Source of the DNA: Zygnema cylindricum
Taxonomy: Eukaryota; Streptophyta; Zygnematophyceae; Zygnematales; Zygnemataceae
Assembly (NCBI GenBank): GCA_037447655.1
Contig: JBBHKE010000826.1
Coordinates: forward strand, 1-64,000
DNA length: 64,000 nt
Direction: 5' to 3'
Shown here piece by piece: positions 57,604-64,000 of the stretch. Both the position numbers and the translations under genes were made by a program. The notes beneath the pieces were generated by a model. The model worked only from the letters and a program-made list of their open reading frames with translations, searched no databases and was not told where the DNA came from. Positions within the stretch are counted from its first letter, which is position 1. Each line of letters opens with the position of its first letter.

Positions 57604-58752
57604 CTGTGGCATCGAACATTCACACACCACCAACACCCACCCTCCCAAATGGTGTCGTAATTAGCCAAGCTAGCTTTCAAACACCCCATGAAACCTTTAG
57701 AGTAAACCCTTTAACCCCCCTTAAAATAACCACCATAATAAATTCCTTCCTTCTCTCTCTCTATATGCTATAGAAGCACGCTATCTCAGTAAGTCGGAAT
57801 GGTTACTGTAGTTACTACAATCATGACCATTATTTTTTTTATTACCATTGTATCATTAAATTTTACAGGTGTTTTTTGTGTTTTTTTTTAATTTGTATTA
57901 TTTATGTTATTTTTATTTATTTGTACTATTAATTATTTTCATAACCTTTCTTACTACAATTTATTATTGCATTTTTTATTTATCATTATTATTAATTATA
58001 AGTATTTCTTATTATTATTGATAGTAGAATAAAAATTATTATTTTTTATTAATTTTAATGGGTATTATGATTATTATAATTAAAAAAAAAAAATTCTAAT
58101 AATTTTTGTTATTATAAATTATTATAATTATTTTTAGCTAAAAATATTTTATTTATTTTTACGATTAATGATTATTATTATTATAAAAAGTAATTTTACT
58201 TATTCCTATTTATACATATATTTTTTACTATTATTTACATAGCTATTATTAATTATTAATGATAATCGACAAATGGGGTCACTAATAAATGATATTATTT
58301 GTTGTTAGTTTAAATTACTATAATCATTATTAAGGATTATAATTATTAAAAATTTACTATTGCTTATTATTACTATTAATTAGGACTACAAAAAAATGTT
58401 CGTCGTTATTTTCAAAATGATTATATATATGAATAACTTTGACTGTAAAATATAATTTATTACCTATAGAAATTGTTCTTATCAGGTCACGATCAACATA
58501 TACCTACACTTATTATCGTTAACATTAATACTACTAATCATTATGATTTTATCTATTACATTTATTAATATTTATTTTTACTAATACATATTGTTATAGT
58601 TATTCTTATTATTATTATATACATTACTGTCAATTATTATTATCATTGTTTGTTATTATTCATAATTTATTACCATTTTTTATGATGAAAGATTATCATT
58701 GATATTCATTAATTTTAACTTTGTTTATTATTTAGTATAAAACTTTTATTGA
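57604..58752. other. AT-rich intron segment before the hexamer array
   Basis: 57604-57780 is the conserved flank of an LRR unit (cacaccaccaacaccca, caaacaccccatgaaacc). The rest is AT-rich, with 58080-58600 matching the intron at 38480-39100. No exon seen. Confidence 0.6.
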
Positions 58753-61700
58753 ATATTCACATTCACATTCACATTCACGTTCACATTCACGTTCACATTC
58801 ACATTCACATTCACATTCACATTCACGTTCACATTCACGTTCACGTTCACTTTCACGTTCACATTCACATTCACATTAACCTTCACATTCACGTTCCCGT
58901 TCACGTTCACATTCACGTTCACATTCACATTCACCTTCACCTTCACGTTCACGTTCACATTCACCTTCACGTTCACCTTCACGTTCACGTTCACATTCAC
59001 ATTCACCTTCACCTTCACACGTTCACATTCATGTTCATATTCACGTTCACATTCACACGTTCACATTCACGTTCACATTCACATTCACATTCACCTTCAC
59101 CTTCACCTTCACGTTCACGTTCACATTCACGTAAACATTCACATTCACATTCACATTCACACGTTTACTTTCACCTTCACGTTCACGTTCACGTTAACGT
59201 TCACGTTCAACATTCACATTCACATTCACATTTACAATCACAATCACATTCACATTCACATTCACGTTCACGTTCACATTCAAAAACACATTCACATTTT
59301 CACATTTACGTTCACAATTATATTCACATTCACATTCACATTCATATTCACAATCACATTCATATTCACATTCACATTCACATTCATATTCACATTCATA
59401 TTTACATCCACATTCACGTTCAAATTCAAATTCACTTTAACATTCACGTTCAAATTCAAGTTCACTTTCACGTTCACGTTCATAATCAAGTTCACATTCA
59501 CGTTCACATTCACATTCATGTTCACATTTACATTCACGTTCACAATCACATTCACGTTCACATTCACGTTCAAATTCAAGCTCTCTTTCACATTCACATT
59601 CAAATAAAGTTCACTTTCACCTTCTCATTCACATTCACAGTCACATTCAAAATGACATTCACAATAACATTCACGTTCACATTCACGTTCAAATTCAAGC
59701 TCTCTTTCACATTCACATTCACATAAAAGTTCACTTTCACGTTCTCATTCACATTCACAGTCACATTCAAAATGACATTCACATTCAAGTTGACAATCAT
59801 GTTCACAATCACATTCACATTCACATTCACGTTCACATTCACGTTCACATTTACGTTCATATTCACATTCATATTCATTCACAATCACAAACAAAATCAC
59901 ATTCACGTTCATATTCACATTCACGTCCAAATTCACATACACGTTCACATTCACATTCACGTTCACATTCATGTACACATTTAAATTCACGTTCACATTC
60001 ACAATAACGTTCAAATTCACATTCACGTTCACGTTCACGTTCACATTAACTTTCACATTGACGTTCACATTCACATTCACATTCACATAGACATTCGCAT
60101 TGACATTCACATTGACGTTCACGTTGACGTTCACGTTTACCTTCACATTCATGTTCACATTCACGTTCATATTCACATTCATATTCATTCACAATCACAA
60201 ACAAAATCACGTTCACGTTCACATTAACTTTCACATTGACGTTCATAATCGCGTTCACATTCACATTGATGTTCGCATTGACATTCACATTGACGTTCAC
60301 GTTGACGTTCACGTTTACGTTCACATTCACGTTCACTTTCACGTTCACTTTCACGTTCACATTGACATTCACGTTGACGTTCACATTGATGTTCACATTG
60401 ACATTCACATTCACGGTTACGTTCACATTCACATTCACATAAACATTCACGTTCACATTGACGTTCACATTCACATTGACATTCACATTCGCATTGACGT
60501 TCAAATTGACGTTCACATTGACGTTCGCATTGAAGTTCACGTTGACGTTCACAATGGCATTCACGTTCACATTGACATTCACATTGACGTTCACATTGAC
60601 GTTCACATTGACGTTCACATTGACGTTCAAATTGACATTCACATTCACATTCACATTGACAATCACCTTTCACATTCACATTCACGTTCACGTTCACATT
60701 CACATTCACATTCACGTTCACATTCACGTTCACGTTCACATTCACGTTCACATTCACGTTCACGTTCACGTTGACATTCACGTTGACGTTCACGTTAACA
60801 ATCACATTCACGTTCAAATTCACATTCACATTGACGTTCACATTCGCGTTCACATTCGCGTTCACATTCGCGTTCACATTCACATTGACGTTCGCATTGA
60901 CATTCACATTCACGTTCACATTCACGTTCACATTCACATTCATGTTAACGTTCACGTTCACGTTCAAATGCACATTCAAATTCACGTTCACATTCACGTT
61001 CACATTGACGTTCACATTTACGTTCACATTGACGTTCACGTTGACATTCACGTTGACGTTCACGTTAACGATCGCATTCACATTCACATTGACGTTCACA
61101 TTCGCGTTCACATTCGGGTTCACATTCACATTGATGTTTGCATTGACATTCACATTGACGTTCACATTTACGTTCACATTCACGTTCACTTTCATATTAA
61201 CATTGACATTCACATTGATGTTCACATTGACATTGACATTCGCATTCACATTCACATTGACATTCACATTGACGTTCACATTGACTATCACATTCACGTT
61301 CACATTCACATTCACGTTGACATTGACTTTCACATTCACATTGACGTTCACGTTGACATTAACATTCGCATTGACGTTCAAATTGACGTTCACATTAGCG
61401 TTGACGTTCGCATTGACATTCACAGTCGTGTTCACATTCACATTGACGTTCACGTCGACGTTCACATTGACGTTCACATTCAAGTTCACATTCACGTTCA
61501 CATTCACATTCACATTGACGTTCACATTTACATTGACTTCACATTCACATTGACGTTCACATTGACATTGACATTCACGTTCACGTTCACTGTTTCTTTC
61601 ACATGCACATTCACATAAACATTCACGTTAACATTCACGTTCACATTGACGTTCACATTCACATTGACGTTCACATTGGCGTTCACATTCACATTGACGT

Positions 61701-64000
61701 TCACATTCACATTCACATTCACATTGACGTTCACATTCACGTTCAAATTCACATTGACATTCGCATTGACATTTACATTGACGTTCACGTTGACGTTCAC
61801 ATTCACGTTCACATTCACGTTCACGCTTATGTTCACATTCACATAAGCATTCACGTTCACGTCCACGTTCACATTCACGTTCAAATTCACGTTCACATTC
61901 ACGTTCACATTGAAGTTCACATTCGCGTTAACGTTCACGGTTACGTTCACATTCACATTCACATAAATATTCACGTTCACATTGACGTTCACATTCACAT
62001 TGACGTTCACATTGACATTCACATTCACGTTCGCATTGACATTCACATTGAAGTTCACGTTGACGTTCACAATGACATTCACATTGACGTTCACATTGAA
62101 GTTCACATTCACGTTCACATTCACGTTCACGTTCACATTCACGTTCACATTCATGTTCACGTTCACATTGACGTTCACATTAACAATCACATTCACGTTC
62201 ACATTCACATTCACATTAACGTTCACATTCGCGTTCACATTCGCAATAACATTCACATTGACGTTCGCATTGACATTCACATTGCATTCACATTCACGTT
62301 CACATTCACATTCGCGTTCACATTCACATTCATGTTCACGTTCACGTTTACGTTCACAATCACATTCAAATTCACGTTCACATTAACGTTCACATTGATG
62401 TTCACATTTACGTTCACATTGATGTTCACGTTGACATTCACATTAACGTTCACGTTAACGATCACATTCATGTTCACATTCACTTTCACATTGACGTTCA
62501 CATTCGCGTTCACATTCGCGTTCACATTCGCGTTCACATTCACATTGATGTTCGCATTGACATTCACATTGACGTTCACATTTATGTTCACATTCACGTT
62601 CACTTTCATATTCACATTGACATTCACATTGATGTTCACAATGATGTTCACGTTGACGTTTACTTTCACGTTCACATTAACATTCACAATGACGTTGACA
62701 TTGACATTCACATTCGCATTCACATTCACATTGACGTTCACATTCACTTCACATTCACGTTCACGTTGACATTAACATTCGCATTGACGTTCAAATTGAC
62801 GTTCACATTGGCGTTCACGTTCGTATTGAAATTCACATAAACATTCACGTTCACATTCACGTTCACATTGACGTTCACATTGACGTTCACATTGGCGTTC
62901 ACGTTCACATTGACATTCACATTGATGTTCACATTGACGTTCACATTGACGTTCAAATTGACATTCACATTCACATTCACATTCACCTTTCACATTCACA
63001 TTCACGTTCACGTTCACATTCACGTTCACATACACATTCACGTTCACGTTCACATTCACGTTCACATTCGTGTTCACATTCACATTGACGTTCACATTTA
63101 CGTTCACGTTGACGTTCAAGTTGACATTCACGTTGACATTTACGTTAACGTTCACATTCACGTTCAGATTCACATTGACGTTCACATTCGCATTCGCATT
63201 CGTGTTCACATTCACATTGACGTTTGCATTGAAATTCACATTGACGTTCACATTTACGTTCACATTCATGTTCACTTTCATATTCACATTGACATTCACA
63301 TTGATGTTCACATTGACGTTCACATTCGCATTCACATTCACATTGACATTCACGTTGACGCTCACATTCACGTTCACATTCACGTTCACATTCACATTCA
63401 CGTTCACATTCACATTCACATTCACGTTCACATTCACATTCACATTGACGTTCACATTCACGTTCACATTGACTTTCACATTCACATTGACGTTCACATT
63501 GACGTTAACATTCGCATTGACGTTCACATTGACGTTCACATTCGCGTTCACATTCGCATTCACATTCACATTCAAATTCACATTGACGTTCACATTGACG
63601 TTCACATTGGCGTTCACGTTCGCATTGACATTCACATTGACGTTCGCATTGAAATTCACATTGACGTTCACATTTACGTTCACATTCATGTTCACTTTCA
63701 TATTCACATTGACATTCACATTGATGTTCACATTGACGTTCACATTCGCATTCACATTCACATTGACATTCACATTGAAATTCACATTCACGTTCACATT
63801 CACGTTCACATTGACGTTCACATTCACATTCACGTTCACATTCGCGTTCACATTCACATTCACATTGACGTTCACATTCACGTTGACATTCACGTTTCAA
63901 ATTCACATTAACGTTCACATTCACGTTTACATTCGCATGCACATTCACATAAACATTCACGTTCACATTGACGTTCACATTTACGTTCACGTTCACATTG
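58753..64000. repeat. Hexamer satellite array TTCACA/TTCACG/TTGACG/TTCGCA, over 5.2 kb, runs off the window
   Basis: Almost every hexamer is a one- or two-base variant of ttcaca. The left edge at 58753 follows AT-rich intron DNA. Later parts use more ttgacg and ttcgca variants. Higher-order repeats exist: about 63210-63353 recurs at 63630-63773, 420 bp apart and almost unchanged. Long frames (Val-Asn on the minus strand; Phe-Thr and His-Ile/Val on the plus strand) arise because six is a multiple of three and are not called as genes. Confidence 0.95.

Noticed and set aside
47000-57720. The recurring ~250-bp conserved block as a SINE or MITE
   Set aside because: Its core is an open 72-nt LRR exon with splice sites and constant phase in all eight copies, and there are no tails, TIRs or target duplications.
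58749-63996. Long open frames of Val-Asn, Phe-Thr, His-Ile/Val or Cys-Glu repeats
   Set aside because: They follow from a 6-bp period on both strands and have no start context, splice signal or non-repeat part.
15487-64000. Kinase domain downstream of the LRR exons, making a receptor kinase
   Set aside because: No kinase motifs (HRD, DFG, APE contexts) were found on the minus strand below 33612 or 20125; the tails end in stops.

Overview
This window looks like nuclear DNA of a streptophyte plant (land plant or close algal relative). The reasons are Ty1/copia retrotransposons of plant type, single-repeat 72-nt LRR exons in splice phase 2 as in plant LRR genes, a piece of a SUD1/DOA10-type ubiquitin ligase, and a very repeat-rich, intron-rich layout. 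Species cannot be named from the sequence. No tRNA, rRNA, CRISPR or bacterial-type gene was seen.

Layout. 1-15486 is retrotransposon territory: a reversed LTR lying against a broken copia pol (element A), then a 5.2-kb-period array on the minus strand in which copia copies B and C share LTRs (LTR-B-LTR-C-LTR plus a stub of a third copy). All copies are disabled by point mutations or small deletions. 15487-20124 shows no gene. 20125-23496 (minus) holds a short set of exons: one LRR exon, an LRR-cap/EGF-like exon, and an extensin-like Ser-Pro exon. 24817-26145 (minus) has two exons matching the membrane part of plant SUD1/DOA10 ubiquitin ligases. 29544-30929 and 46015-46954 are related terminal-inverted-repeat elements. 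31200-31940 is another copia fragment.

33612-57603 (minus) appears to be one large gene: seven LRR exons of 72-75 nt (57529 down to 47108), then an LRR-cap/EGF-like exon (37914-38191), a proline-rich exon (36822-36938) and a last exon of HPPGVGK repeats ending in a stop (33612-33868). Every junction from the LRR exons to the stop is phase-compatible, with GT..AG ends. The 20.1-23.5 kb exon set is a shorter paralogue with the same module order and the same phases but a different proline-rich tail. Together they suggest an LRR-EGF-proline-rich (LRR-extensin-like) cell-surface or wall protein family. I regard this as the main find. Its introns are filled with AT-rich DNA, long CT tracts, copia pieces and hexamer arrays. 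A 2525-bp tandem duplication with breakpoints inside LRR exons shows the repeat number growing by unequal crossing-over.

58753-64000 (running off the window) is a >5.2-kb array of TTCACA/TTCACG-type hexamers with higher-order structure. Its long open frames on both strands are by-products of a 6-bp period.

Limits: exon calls rest on translation, splice consensus and phase only. No alignment, expression or database search was possible, and family assignments come from recognised motifs.
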